Positions 12,132-20,029 of a DNA stretch of 64,000 nt are shown piece after piece (position 1 is the first letter of the stretch; each line of letters begins with the position of its first letter). The notes below the pieces were generated by a model. That model did not search any database, had not been told where the DNA came from, and saw only the letters and a list, made by a program, of their open reading frames with translations. The stretch is from Temnopleurus reevesii (taxonomy: Eukaryota; Echinodermata; Echinoidea; Temnopleuroida; Temnopleuridae). Made by a program: the position numbers and the translations under genes. The stretch is taken from positions 45,628 through 109,627 of the forward strand of contig BQKZ01001114.1 in NCBI GenBank assembly GCA_036244855.1, read 5' to 3'.

Positions 12132-15100
12132 TTGACATAGTACATATATATTTTTTTCACACAACTTTATTTTTATCTCATTGTCAACACGGAATGTGTC
12201 AAGCGCACTCACACATCACATTATTGTCATGACGGAATGTGTCAAGCGCACTCACACATCATATACACACTCACACATACACACACACTACTCTTTTTCA
12301 TTGTTTTCAACATCCTATAAATTACATAAATCTGCTCTTCTTACACAATACACGAATACATACTTTATTTTACCCCACTTTTATGATGGAATGTATCAAG
12401 GTCTTACAATGAAAATGGTAATTAAATGAGAAAATATTAGAGTTATGCATTATTTGGTTAATCAAATAATTTTAATGGTCTCTAAGTTCATTTCCACGTC
12501 ACACACATACACACACACAACACGCATCACATATAACACACAATCCACACATTCACACACACACCCTCACACACTCATTCACACACACACCATGCACACT
12601 AACAAACACACATGCGCTTATACACCAACACACTGCTTTCTCATTCTGTTTTTCACCTTCCTATCAATTATTTGTATTCTTCACATTGGTATGATTTCAT
12701 TCTGTCGAATGATGGCATGCGAGTATTGAAGACCCACAAGTACCTCCATTCTCACTGTTGTGTGTGGCAATTCCATAAATTGGCTAACCTCTGTTGGATG
12801 ACTCAAATCTTTTCTGATTTCACTTCACTTTTTAAACAACTTCTTGTAATTTGAAGAGGGTAAGACACACAAAATTTATGGCACTGCCCGTATCAGCAGA
12901 CTTTCTAACTGTTCCATAATATGCATGAGATATATGTAGGTTAAAGTATGAATCATGCCAGAACAGAACAAAAGTGAGAGAAAACATGACATGAATAATC
13001 ACATTCACAGCCATTCACTTGTAAAGAAAGCCTTGAATTCAAATGAAAATATATCTCATGCATATTCCGCAACAGTTGGCATCTCTGAAATGAATATCTA
13101 ATTCTTTCACACATTGTACTAACTTTTCACAGAAATCATTTCATATAATTCATCTTTTAGATAAGTTGTCTTTTTTATTTCATAATTAGTCACTGACTAA
13201 TGTCCTTGAATCTGATACAAAAACAATGGTTACAATGATCTGGGAATCAACTGAACAAAAGATCAATAATAATAATTATAATGATAATAATGATATTGNT
13301 GAAGTAGTTGTCGATGAGGAGGCAGTTTTAGTTGTATTCCTGCCCTTTGGAATGCTTGGCAGCTCAAAGCATCATTAGCAACAGTGGCCAATTGCACGAA
13401 ACAGTCTCAGCTATCCTCTTCATGCTAAGGCGCCTTAAGTTCTTGTACCACCCTCTCAACATAGTCGTATCAACGCTAATGTCTATGTTACGAGGATGCC
13501 ACAAGAAGTCAAGACGTCATAGCAGGAAGAGGATAACTAAGACCATTTCGAGCAATAGGCCCCAGACAGATATATGAAGTTGAGATAGCAGAGATGGCAT
13601 TGATGATGACAACGAAGTATTGATGACAATGACGCACATACATTTTAACATCTTAAAATTCCTCTTTCCCCCAGCCATCAAGTCCTTGATGCTGCGTTCT
13701 ACGGCGAGCATTCCCTCTCTATTCTCCTCCAAGAGGTAAAAGATGAAGGCAGCTCCAGCGGCAAGCCCGTCCTCTGCCAACTCTCTCTAGACTCCTTACA
13801 AGCAGAAGCTGAATTCACAGCCTTGTCAGAGGTCAAAGGTCACCTATCATCGGGACTGAAAAACATGTACCGGTAAGTGAATTTTGACCTTTGACTTTTT
13901 TTTAGCATTGAGTTGATTTTCTGTCCAGACAGAGCGCATTAGAAAATGATAATGAACACCGCCACATATGTAAAATGACACCCCCACACAGAGAGATTAT
14001 TAAACTAATAACCCTGGTCAACAGCAAATTTGTTGTCTGTGATTTTTTAGCTAATTTATGGTGAATCTGCTGTGCTGAATAAAAAAATCACATTGGTTTC
14101 GCTCAATCAGGTTTCAAACACATTGGATTCACAGAACCTTATCGCTAGGGCGCTCTGGTGGTCTAGTGGTTATGACACTGGTCTAGTCATACAGAGGTCG
14201 TGGGTTCGAGTCCCATCCGGTACAGCGAATAATTTTTTTCATAGCCTCCGGGTAACTTCACACAGCAGTAGCGTGTGTGCCCCTTTGTGGGCCTTTGGTG
14301 ACAAAATTGAATTATCAATTGTTTTAGGAAATGAAATATTCTTAAAGGGGAACTTCACCCAGACATTCATGTGCGCTCAGTGGATGAAGAGAAATACAAA
14401 GATCAAACTGTGAAAATTTGAACAAAATCCGACAATCCATTCAAAAGTTATAAATTTTCCAAGTTTTGATTTACAACCCTCATGGGCTCCTCAAATTGGC
14501 AACGCACAGGCACAAAGTGGCTGCCAACATGGAGAACTCTCCATTCACTTTGTACACAAAATTTCACATTATCCTCTTTTTCCAGTAAAGTAGAAAAAAA
14601 AAATATTTTTTCGGTTAAATATATTATAGCCACATCAATTCTGCAAGCATTCCAGAAAGAACGGTGTTGATTCCTCATTTGAAATATGATATTGATCCAC
14701 TATCAATAAATTTATATACAAAGTGAATGAGGAGTTCTCCATGTACGACGTCACAGATTATGCTAATTGGCTATACGTTGCCAATTCAAGGATGTCCAGC
14801 ACAGGTGGAAATGATAACTTTAAAAAATTCATAACTTTTGAACGGATTATCCGATTTTGCTCAAATTTTCACAGTTTGTTCATATGATTTTTCTTCATTT
14901 ACTGACTATACATTATTGTCTGGGTGTAATTCCCCTTTAAGGTGTAAACAAAAATATGGAAATGTCAAAAGTGTATTTTTTCACTTTCTTTAACAATCCA
15001 AAGATTATGAGGGTTTCGTAGTATTGGTATGCATTCTTACCAATAGATGAAGTGTTTTTTAGAAGAGCAATTATCTCATCATCAATGTCACCAAAATTTG

Positions 15101-16351
15101 CAAATTTATAGTGATTTTGGCATTGATTTCACTACTTTTTATATGATTAACAATTCATAATTTTCTCTTTTTATGTCCAATTTTCCACAATTTTTTAAAA
15201 TTTTGTCTATAGATTGATGTTCTCCTGTTGAAAAATGCGGTAAATAATTTTGCTGGGCTACCGTTTAGTTTTTACCAAACAACTTAAAATTTTGCCCCAA
15301 CCAATTTTTGGAAGATTTTGAGGTTTCACAGCTGCAAACTAAGTCATTTTTACCATAATCACCCATGGCTATTGGACCTTTATATTTCTTTTTATTTATT
15401 TAATCATTTCTGAACAAAGTGTTCATTTGCTATGTCATTTTATTCCGCCAGCACCTTCCAAAAGTGCTCCACACATCCGTCCATGTGAACAAAACATGAA
15501 AAACAACATGTGGGGATAGCTCGAAAACCTGACCTGATTAAGCGAAACCAATGTGATTTTTAGATTCAGCGCATCAAACTTTAAATCAGCTAAAAAAAAT
15601 GCAGAAAACTTTCCAAAAGTAAAATTTTGTTGACCAGTGTTATTCAAGCGTGTAAATGATAGTCATCTTGGTAAAAGATGCCAAATTAAAGATGCCAAAT
15701 GCAATGTCCATCTCTAACGTAATGACAAATCTGTTTGGTTCTTCAGATCATCATTTGACGCTGGTCCCCATGTAACGTCGAGGCGGATGGACAACATTAG
15801 AGCTAGCAGAGTGGCTGTCAGTGGGTCAAGAAAGGTTGCCTGTGTGGTAAGCAACTTTACATAAATTCCAACAAATAATAAGAATCACTTACCAAAATAA
15901 TACGAACAAACACTACTTCAACTAATGATGATTTAATTTGTTTTTAGCACATGCAAATTGTAAGATCATGTATGTTCTAGAAGAGCTCCTAATTGTTATA
16001 CTTTCAATGTAAATGAATGAGTTTTAATGTATGTTTGAAGATCATTAATGTTTGAGTAATATTATGGGAGTTATTTCTGTCATCTTTTTGCTGCACAATG
16101 GAAAGATCAATCCATGACCCAACTCTCATAAAAGATTCTCCCTAATTTTTTTTTTTTTTGGCTTGCAGCTATTTTCCAACCAGAGGAGGGTGCGGCTCTT
16201 TGACATGGATGCGGAGGATGAGGGGGAGGACGAAGATGATGAGGAGGATACGGAACTAGAGGACAACTCGATGGTCGTGATGGAAGATGATGATGAAGGA
16301 GGAGGAGGAAGAGGAGAGTTTGGTGCAGTTGTGGGAGGAGGAAGACCCTGA
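738..16351 (+). CDS. ANAPC4: ANAPC4, anaphase-promoting complex subunit 4 (gene-level span, 5' partial, scrambled)
   Basis: Scaffold subunit of the anaphase-promoting complex/cyclosome, the nuclear E3 ubiquitin ligase that targets cyclins and securin. In known APC4 proteins a WD40 beta-propeller is interrupted by a long helical domain. The exons match in order: RLNMLAVG and SSDLRTLSVV (propeller), YLEATLKAV and FLQLLLWGKAS (helical domain), VLDAAFYGEH (last propeller part), SRKVACVLFSNQRRVRLFDMD (end), then an acidic tail. Exon phases agree at every testable junction. The N-terminal propeller exons lie left of the window. The region between LSELQGMALWY (10899) and VLDAAFYGEH (13675), probably 150-200 residues, is missing at contig joins. 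Several exons are present twice, so this is either two interleaved paralogues or two very diverged haplotypes. The identity is secure; the exon order as assembled is not. Confidence 0.9.
821..886 (+). repeat. tRNA-derived SINE head
   Basis: tagtggttaagg resembles an A box and gtgggttcaaaccacagcc a B box with its T stem, spaced as in tRNA genes. No full cloverleaf with a paired acceptor stem, so a SINE relic is more likely than a tRNA gene. Confidence 0.5.
1461..1511 (+). CDS. Candidate small ANAPC4 exon
   Basis: 51-bp open segment with a strong acceptor (ttgttttcag) and donor (gtatga). Its entry and exit phases equal those of the 738-803 exon, so it can be included between 738-803 and 1751-1859, or replace 738-803, without changing frame. 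It would encode LIIQKTMIEKDANKLF. No clear family match, so it could be a cassette exon or chance. Confidence 0.4.
1751..1859 (+). CDS. ANAPC4: ANAPC4 propeller exon B
   Basis: 109 bp, one base completing a codon and then 36 codons, acceptor tattccacag, donor gtatgg. It encodes LNMLAVGCTGGTLTLLAFGV followed by APIVSVDMSQF, matching the APC4 propeller segment LNILVLGGSSGFIELYAYG of vertebrates. A second, 5'-truncated copy lies at 4572-4619. Confidence 0.88.
2452..2562 (+). CDS. ANAPC4: ANAPC4 propeller exon C
   Basis: 111 bp, phase 0 to 0, acceptor ccacag, donor gtaagt. Encodes CGDFLGASLSSDLRTLSVVV and then EYYNEEDVTEIYQSLLT, matching the LCLSSDLKSLSVVTE stretch of vertebrate APC4. The copy at 11110-11220 encodes the same 37 residues with nine synonymous differences. 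Confidence 0.92.
3527..3610 (+). CDS. ANAPC4: ANAPC4 exon D
   Basis: 84 bp, phase 0 to 0, acceptor ttacag, donor gtatgt. Encodes LDCVLLASRHQEISRYAKKF then GKIRTLME; corresponds to the LLYSFLPEVTRMARKFTHIS region where the propeller gives way to the helical domain. The copy at 8471-8554 differs only synonymously. Confidence 0.88.
4048..4134 (+). CDS. ANAPC4: ANAPC4 exon E (start of helical domain)
   Basis: 87 bp, 29 codons, phase 0 to 0. Encodes YLEATLKAVTEAKEDILIEM followed by ENKLTKYAQ, aligning with YINLSLTCMCEAWEEILMQM plus DSRLTKF of vertebrate APC4. Acceptor tctacag, donor gtatgt. The copy at 9139-9225 has five synonymous and no amino-acid differences. Confidence 0.92.
4257..4570. mobile_element. 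MITE with atgcctccgcc ends, truncated at N
   Basis: Starts atgcctccgccaccgtaagg, then gtccgtccgt repeats and the ggtcaaaggtcaaaggtc motif; cut by the contig join at 4571. A full-length copy is at 7691-8180. Minimal derivatives of the ends (atgcctctgctagaggcat) occur at about 3851 and 8961, and a decayed internal piece at 2040-2200. Confidence 0.75.
4572..4619 (+). CDS. ANAPC4: ANAPC4 exon B, second copy (5' truncated at contig join)
   Basis: Begins immediately after the single N at 4571. It encodes APIVSVDMSQFIQTTK, identical to the end of exon B at 1859 with one synonymous change, followed by a gt donor. The upstream part of the exon is lost at the join, and the preceding bases belong to a MITE, so the join is not a natural sequence. 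Confidence 0.85.
5309..5545. mobile_element. Left arm of a foldback element, cut at N 5546
   Basis: cactggtcaacaaaatttta ... gctatccccacatgttgt ... inward for about 235 bp, the same arm as 18006-18240. Its partner arm is found at 10901-11080 beside the next contig join. Confidence 0.8.
6575..6710. repeat. Two-unit tandem repeat, about 60 bp
   Basis: gagggggttccctgtctacc followed by ctttc, an A run and atcttcttagatacaaaaaa occurs twice in succession. Non-coding. Confidence 0.8.
6772..6901. mobile_element. Perfect-type hairpin MITE (130 bp)
   Basis: tagtccgaaagcttctgtct ... gttacacttcgttcctagtt, a loop at ccactgtttggccagtgg, then the complementary arm to agaaactttcggacta. Two to three mismatches in about 55 bp arms indicate a young element. 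Confidence 0.8.
7536..7675. mobile_element. One end (TIR) of a split larger element
   Basis: Reverse complement reads tagaccgcgggccgaggc ... cgtttcgtgcct ... aactcgtcagga ... cctgcac. The same about 140-bp end occurs in the opposite orientation at 11768-11912. See the re-ordering finding. Confidence 0.65.
7691..8180. mobile_element. Full-length MITE, atgcctccgcc / ggcggaggcat ends
   Basis: About 490 bp. Terminal inverted repeats atgcctccgccac and atggcggaggcat, an internal gtccgtcc tandem repeat and several caaacttggctcaagtatgt-type units. No transposase. Confidence 0.8.
8471..8554 (+). CDS. ANAPC4: ANAPC4 exon D, second copy
   Basis: Same 28 codons as 3527-3610 with four third-position changes and no amino-acid change. 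Acceptor tttcacag and donor gtatgt are intact, and the flanking introns align with those of the first copy at a clearly lower level than the exon. Confidence 0.9.
9139..9225 (+). CDS. ANAPC4: ANAPC4 exon E, second copy
   Basis: Same 29-residue product as 4048-4134 with five synonymous differences. Intact splice sites (ttacacag, gtatgg). Followed in the same contig by exon F, so this copy continues into the helical domain. Confidence 0.9.
9619..9803 (+). CDS. ANAPC4: ANAPC4 exon F (helical domain)
   Basis: 185 bp, phase 0 to 2, acceptor ccttgtag, donor gtaaaa. Encodes QKPTEESLSDEFLQLLLWGK, then ASPELQQFLVHDLTEKGLKK and LDQSVENSYISIQKLVLKH. This is the most diagnostic APC4 segment (vertebrate LLLWGKASAELQTLL, TVKGLKKLGQS, SIQKLVISH). 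Two decayed copies follow in the next intron. Confidence 0.95.
9893..10020 (+). pseudogene. Decayed copy of ANAPC4 exon F
   Basis: Aligns with exon F from its ASPEL region to its end (agtccagaact, gttcctggtccatga, tcagcattcagaa) but contains in-frame stops (tgagtaag, gaagtagga) and small deletions. The end of the exon is changed to cagggata, so the donor is lost. It lies about 240 bp downstream of exon F. Confidence 0.85.
10091..10204 (+). pseudogene. Second decayed copy of ANAPC4 exon F
   Basis: Near-copy of the same exon (ctgcaacagttcctggtcca, gagaagggactaaagaagct) with a deletion between the LEQS and SIQK codons that shifts the frame. It still ends in cacaggtaaa, a usable donor. With the copy at 9893 it makes a three-unit exon-centred tandem array. 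Confidence 0.85.
10842..10899 (+). CDS. ANAPC4: ANAPC4 exon G, truncated at contig end
   Basis: Acceptor cttttctacag; the first T completes the AG left by exon F to make Ser. It encodes SVGRSLLFQLSELQGMALWY, matching SESLLYHLSELKGMASWKQKY of vertebrate APC4. Coding stops at the N at 10900 and what follows is a foldback repeat arm, so the rest of the exon is missing from the assembly. Confidence 0.85.
10901..11080. mobile_element. Right arm of a foldback element, starting at N 10900
   Basis: Reads aaaagtgctccacacatgca ... acatgtggggatagctcg ... gttgaccagtg, the reverse complement of the 5309 arm. It directly precedes the second copy of exon C. Confidence 0.8.
11110..11220 (+). CDS. ANAPC4: ANAPC4 exon C, second copy (out of order)
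   Basis: Encodes the same 37 residues as 2452-2562 with nine synonymous changes; acceptor ttactatag, donor gtaagt. In the assembly it follows exons D', E', F and G although it should precede them. The downstream intron aligns with that after 2562 for several hundred bases. Confidence 0.9.
11768..11912. mobile_element. Other end (TIR) of the split larger element
   Basis: tatagaccgcgggccgaaga ... cattttcgtgcct ... aactcgtcagggtgg ... gtgcac, an imperfect inverted match to 7536-7675. The interior after it (to 13298) is CA-rich and non-coding. Confidence 0.65.
12049..12128. repeat. (CA)n microsatellite
   Basis: About 80 bp of imperfect then pure CA repeats; further CA-rich tracts at 12235-12290 and 12499-12628. 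The preceding catgacggaatgtgtcaagc unit recurs at 12025, 12190 and 12230, so the block is a decayed tandem repeat. Confidence 0.95.
13675..13872 (+). CDS. ANAPC4: ANAPC4 C-terminal propeller exon
   Basis: 198 bp, acceptor tttcccccag, donor gtaagt. Encodes HQVLDAAFYGEHSLSILLQE, then VKDEGSSSGKPVLCQLSLDS and further to SSGLKNMY. Matches the vertebrate IYSCLDAQFYDDETVTVVL / LLVQLPLSL segment. Its CG end joins the A of the next exon to form Arg. Confidence 0.88.
14147..14340 (+). repeat. tRNA-derived SINE
   Basis: Head ggtggtctagtggttatgac (A box) and gtgggttcgagtcccat (B box with T stem), then a non-tRNA body (cctccgggtaacttcac). The acceptor ends do not pair, arguing against a functional tRNA gene. 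Confidence 0.7.
14342..14941. mobile_element. TIR element, about 600 bp
   Basis: ttaaaggggaacttcaccca at the left and tgggtgtaattcccctttaa at the right; internal arms also pair (ccattcaaaagttataaatt against ttcataacttttgaacgga). No coding capacity. A diverged relative lies near 39240-39400. Confidence 0.8.
15747..15846 (+). CDS. ANAPC4: ANAPC4 penultimate exon
   Basis: 100 bp, acceptor ggttcttcag, donor gtaagc. Encodes SSFDAGPHVTSRRMDNIRAS, then RVAVSGSRKVACV. The last part equals the vertebrate GFRKVSCV motif that starts the final strand. Phase 0 exit matches the next exon. Confidence 0.88.
16169..16351 (+). CDS. ANAPC4: ANAPC4 terminal coding exon with acidic tail
   Basis: Acceptor gcttgcag, then LFSNQRRVRLFDMDAEDEG (vertebrate LSSNLRHVRVFEMDIDDEW) and a long Asp/Glu run, a Gly-rich stretch and a TGA at 16349-16351. 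60 residues. Acidic C-termini are usual for APC4, but the GGGGRGEFGAVVGGGRP end is made from a GGA/GAG-rich DNA repeat that continues degenerately downstream. Confidence 0.9.
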   Translation, partial: LFSNQRRVRLFDMDAEDEGEDEDDEEDTELEDNSMVVMEDDDEGGGGRGEFGAVVGGGRP

Positions 16352-17600
16352 AATGTCTGCATTTTTGTGAAAAATTAATCCTCCAATTGAATATTAAGAC
16401 AGTTCTGAACCATAAGATGGTGATCGAGATAGAACAGGACAGTTTGATGCAGTTGTAGGAGGAGGAAATGGCTGTATTTTTTAATTAGTCCCAGGAAACA
16501 CCTTGATAGTGGTGATGGAAAATGATGATGATAGAGGGGTAAAGAAGGACAGTTTGATGTAGTTGTAGAAGGAGGAGTCATGAAACGTCTGCCTTTTGGG
16601 AAAATTAGTCCTCAGACTGAATAAGAAGACAATTCTGAACCAAAATCCACCTCGATAGTGGTGATGGAATATGGAGATGATAGAGGAGGAAATGGAGGAC
16701 AGTGGTATGATTTGGATGAGAATAGATCAGTCCTGAAATGTCTTCCTTGTTGAGTAAATTGGTCCTCCGATTGAATAAAAAGACAGCTCTGAAATATAAG
16801 CCACTTTGATAGTGGTGATGGAAAATGGTGACTATAGAGGAAGAAAAAGAGGACTGTTGGATGCAGTTATAGGAGGTGGAAGAGAATAGATCAGTTCAGA
16901 AATATCTGCCTTGTTGCATACATTAATGAAGAAGACTATTCAGAACCAGAGACGCCTTAATAGTCGTGATGGAAAATGATGATGGAGGAAAAAAAGGAGG
17001 ACAGTTTGATGCAGTTGTACAATATGGAAGAGAGTACATAAATCCTGAAATGTCTGCATTTTGTGACAATTAGTCCTCAGACTGAAAAAGAAGAAAGTTC
17101 TGGCTAAAATGACACCTGGATAGTGGTGATGATGGAGGAGAAAGACAATTTCATGCAGTTGTTGTTGAAGGAGGAGGAGGAGAATAGAAAAGTATTGACA
17201 CAATTGCATTGTTGCATAGACTAGTCTTTGAATACCACGCCAAAAGACACCTTGATCATGGAATATGGGTGAACGTGACTGCTTTGGTATAAAAACAAAA
17301 ATTCCATTCCAAAAGGTAATGATGGAGTAGGATAAAGAAAGATAATTTGATGCATTTGTAGAATAAAGAGGGAAGGAAAAGAACAGTATTTAGTATTGGT
17401 ATGAATGCTTGGTTGCCTAGACTAGTCCTAAAGTTGAAGAGAGCAATTTCTGTCGTGATGGAAGATGGTGATTACCACTATGGAGGTGGTTACAACTAGA
17501 CACCTTTATGTTTATGATGGAATAGTGATAATAATTAAAGAGGGGGATAACATTTGTATGCTGTCAGAAGAGAGCAGTCATGGGATGTCTGCATTGTAGT
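16265..17600 (+). repeat. Degenerate tandem repeat grown out of the ANAPC4 last exon
   Basis: About nine units of roughly 120-150 bp. Each runs: gatagtggtgatgga, GAT/GGA-rich stretch, gacagtttgatgcagttgta, ggaggagga, gaaatgtctgc, aaattagtcc, gaataagaagac. The first unit is the coding end of the exon, with later units from about 16400 to 17600 increasingly diverged. They would lie in the 3' UTR or just beyond it. Confidence 0.8.
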
Positions 17601-17974
17601 ATCAACTATCCCTCCAACTAGGGTCTGATTTTCAAATGCTGGTTTGGAGTAATTGATATGTCACTGAAAATACGAGTCAGTCGGCCAGGATTGTTTTATT
17701 TATTTATTTATTCCTGGACAAATGAAAAGAATGATGCTACAGGCTACTGATCTAGAAGAAATAATGATTGGAACAGTACTATTGAATGGTTACTTTGTAT
17801 CGTCTGTAACATGTGGATACAGATTTGTACTTGTTGACCGTAAAATGTAAGTCTCTTAATACAATAAGAAAAGAGGCACCAAATCAAAATGTCAGTGACT
17901 GGCTTGAACACCATCATGTACATCATCATGTACATTTAATTCAGGTGAAAGTGCATCATCATATCTTGTTTACA

Positions 17975-17980
17975 AATAAA
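17975..17980 (+). promoter_or_regulatory. Candidate poly(A) signal for ANAPC4
   Basis: AATAAA about 1.6 kb after the stop codon, after the repeat array and just before a foldback element. Other AATAAA motifs occur nearer (for example about 16775), so this is only one candidate. Confidence 0.25.
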
Positions 17981-18005
17981 ATACTTCCTTGTGAAGTAAT
18001 TGACA

Positions 18006-19373
18006 ACACTGGTCAACAGCAAAAAAGTTGTCTGCGATTTCTTTGCTGATTTAGACTGAATCCGAGGTGCTGAATCCAAAAATCACGTTGGTTTTGCTCA
18101 ATCAGGTCACGTTTCTGAGCTATCCCCACATGTTGTTTTTTATGTTTTAACACTTTAATGCATGTGTTGAGCACTTTTAAAGGGTTTGGTGGGCTGAAAT
18201 GTCATGGAAAATTAATTTTTTTGTTAGAAATGATTATACTAATGTCAATAAATATTCAGGCCCAATATTTTCTGGTAATTATGTTGAAAATCCCTCAGTT
18301 TGAAGCTGTGAAACCTTAAAATTCTCAAAAAATTGGATTGGGCAAAGTATAATGTTATTGGACAAAAACTGAACTGGAAGACCAGCCAAAATACTTATTT
18401 TTCAACATAAGAATATGAATTAGATAAACAAAACAAAAAAAAATTGAGGAAAAACGAACAGAATTTGTAAAAATTATGAATTTATAATTAAAAAATGATG
18501 AAAATAATAAACACCATTATAGACCAATTGGCAACCTCTGTGACACCTTTTATTACCAGATGTACCATGTTATCATGTTAATATAAGAAAATTATGAATA
18601 TATATATTTATATTTATGACAATCTATTAATTAAAATGATAAAATCGTATGAAATTCAATTGTTTTTGTACATGAGCTATTATTCAGTTTCATAAAAATG
18701 AAAATATTAAAATGTTTGTTAAATTTCTTTAAAAATCTGAACATTCTGAGTTTTTTTTTAAATCATAGGTATTTATTCTCATCCATGGATAAAGGATAAA
18801 TGGTGAACGAGCCATTATCTTATCACCAGTGTCACCAAATTTGAAGATTTGTATAGTGATTTTGGCATTATTTTCAATTTTTTTTATATTATTAAAAATT
18901 CTGCATTTTCTCTTTACCTCTCAAATTTTCCTTAAAATTTTTGGATCTTTTTTACTAGATTTTTGTTCTGCTGTTCAAAAATAAATATTTTGGCTGGTCT
19001 AATCCTCTAATTTTCCAAAAATAACCATATGAGGGCTTCATCCGAATTTTTAGAGGATTTTGAGGTTTCATGGCTTCAAACTTAGCTATTTTCAGCAAAA
19101 TTACCCATTATTATGTGATTTAGATATTTCTTCCTATCAGTATAATCATTTCGAACCAAAATATTCATCTGTCATGTCACTTTATTCCATCAACACCTTC
19201 CAAAAGTTGTACATGTGAACAAAAACGTAAAAAACAACATGTGGGGATAGCTCGAAAACTTGACCTGATTGGACAAAACGGATGTGATTTTTTGATTCAG
19301 CGCATCAGATTCACCCTAAATCAGCTAAAAAATCGCAGACAACTTTCAAAAAGTAAAATTTTGTTGACCAGTG
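18006..19373. mobile_element. Long foldback (inverted-repeat) element
   Basis: Arms of about 550-580 bp: 18006-18560 is the reverse complement of about 18800-19373 (cactggtcaacagc ... ccccacatgttgtt ... gaagctgtgaaacctt against aggttt catggcttc ... aacatgtggggatagc ... gttgaccagtg). Spacer about 230 bp. No ORF. If transcribed it would form a long hairpin. Confidence 0.85.
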
Positions 19374-19692
19374 CAATCAATGCCACATGAGAAATTAAAA
19401 ATTTTGCCTTTTTGTGAATATTTGCTGTCCAAGTTCTAGAGTTAAAATTAAAGACAAATTGATATCTTCTGACAAATTCAAAGAATCATCAACTGTTATG
19501 GAATATTCATTAGATTTTTAAAAATGAAACGCTTTAACGAAACTTTTCATTCAATTATCTGATTCATAAACAGACACTGAATTTACACATGAATGCATCT
19601 CATGAATATTTTTAAACAGTTGGCAACTCTGCCTTCATGATTTATTAGGATGCTTCTTTAGATGTACTTGTGGGAACCAGGGTAGGAGAGAG

Positions 19693-20025
19693 TACAGTCA
19701 ACTCAGCCTAAGTCGATTGTCTAAGGGGTGTTGTTCAAAAGTTGCAATCGATCGCAAGTTGCAGTTGATCGGAACGTGCCAATCAAAATCATAGTTTCAT
19801 GCACATCTTGTTAAATGTGCATACCGTGCGTGAATGAAAATTCGCTTTACAATTAACAAAGTTCAATTGATTTGCAGTTGATTTTGAACAACACCCCCTA
19901 TTGAATAATTGCCTCAGTCAATGTGATTTTCTGGAAAAATCAACAAAACCAGTGTTAATAGACTCTTCATAAGTCAAACAGATTTATGTGGTCCCAACAG
20001 ATTCGACTTAGGCAGAGTTACCTGT
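19693..20025. mobile_element. TIR element carrying an inner MITE
   Basis: Ends acagtcaactcagcctaagt and cgacttaggcagagttacct are inverted repeats. Inside is the ggtgttgttcaaaag MITE at 19724-19898. The same nested arrangement occurs at 33965-34350; a relative without the inner part lies at 48950-49130. Confidence 0.75.
19724..19898. mobile_element. MITE, ggtgttgttcaaaagttgca ends
   Basis: About 175 bp with TIRs aggggtgttgttcaaaa and ttttgaacaacaccccc, flanked by TA on both sides, suggesting a Tc1/mariner-type TA target. Subterminal gttgcagttgatc repeats. Relatives at 34078-34253, 56934-57106 and 61493-61650. Confidence 0.82.
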
Positions 20026-20029
20026 GTAG

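Larger units (their letters stand above)
14013..15640. mobile_element. Foldback element with two nested insertions
   Basis: Outer arms ctggtcaacagcaaatttgt (14013) and aaaattttgttgaccag (15640) belong to the family at 18006-19373. The left arm is broken after about 105 bp by a tRNA-derived SINE (14147-14340) and a TIR element (14342-14941). The right arm, about 690 bp, is long. Confidence 0.8.

Noticed and set aside
11926..12729. Cys/Val-rich and Thr/His-rich open frames
   Set aside because: Translations of CA/TG microsatellites without start context or similarity.
14147..14228. A tRNA gene
   Set aside because: A and B boxes are present but acceptor ends do not pair and a SINE body follows; the same reasoning rejects 821-886 and 56827-56910.
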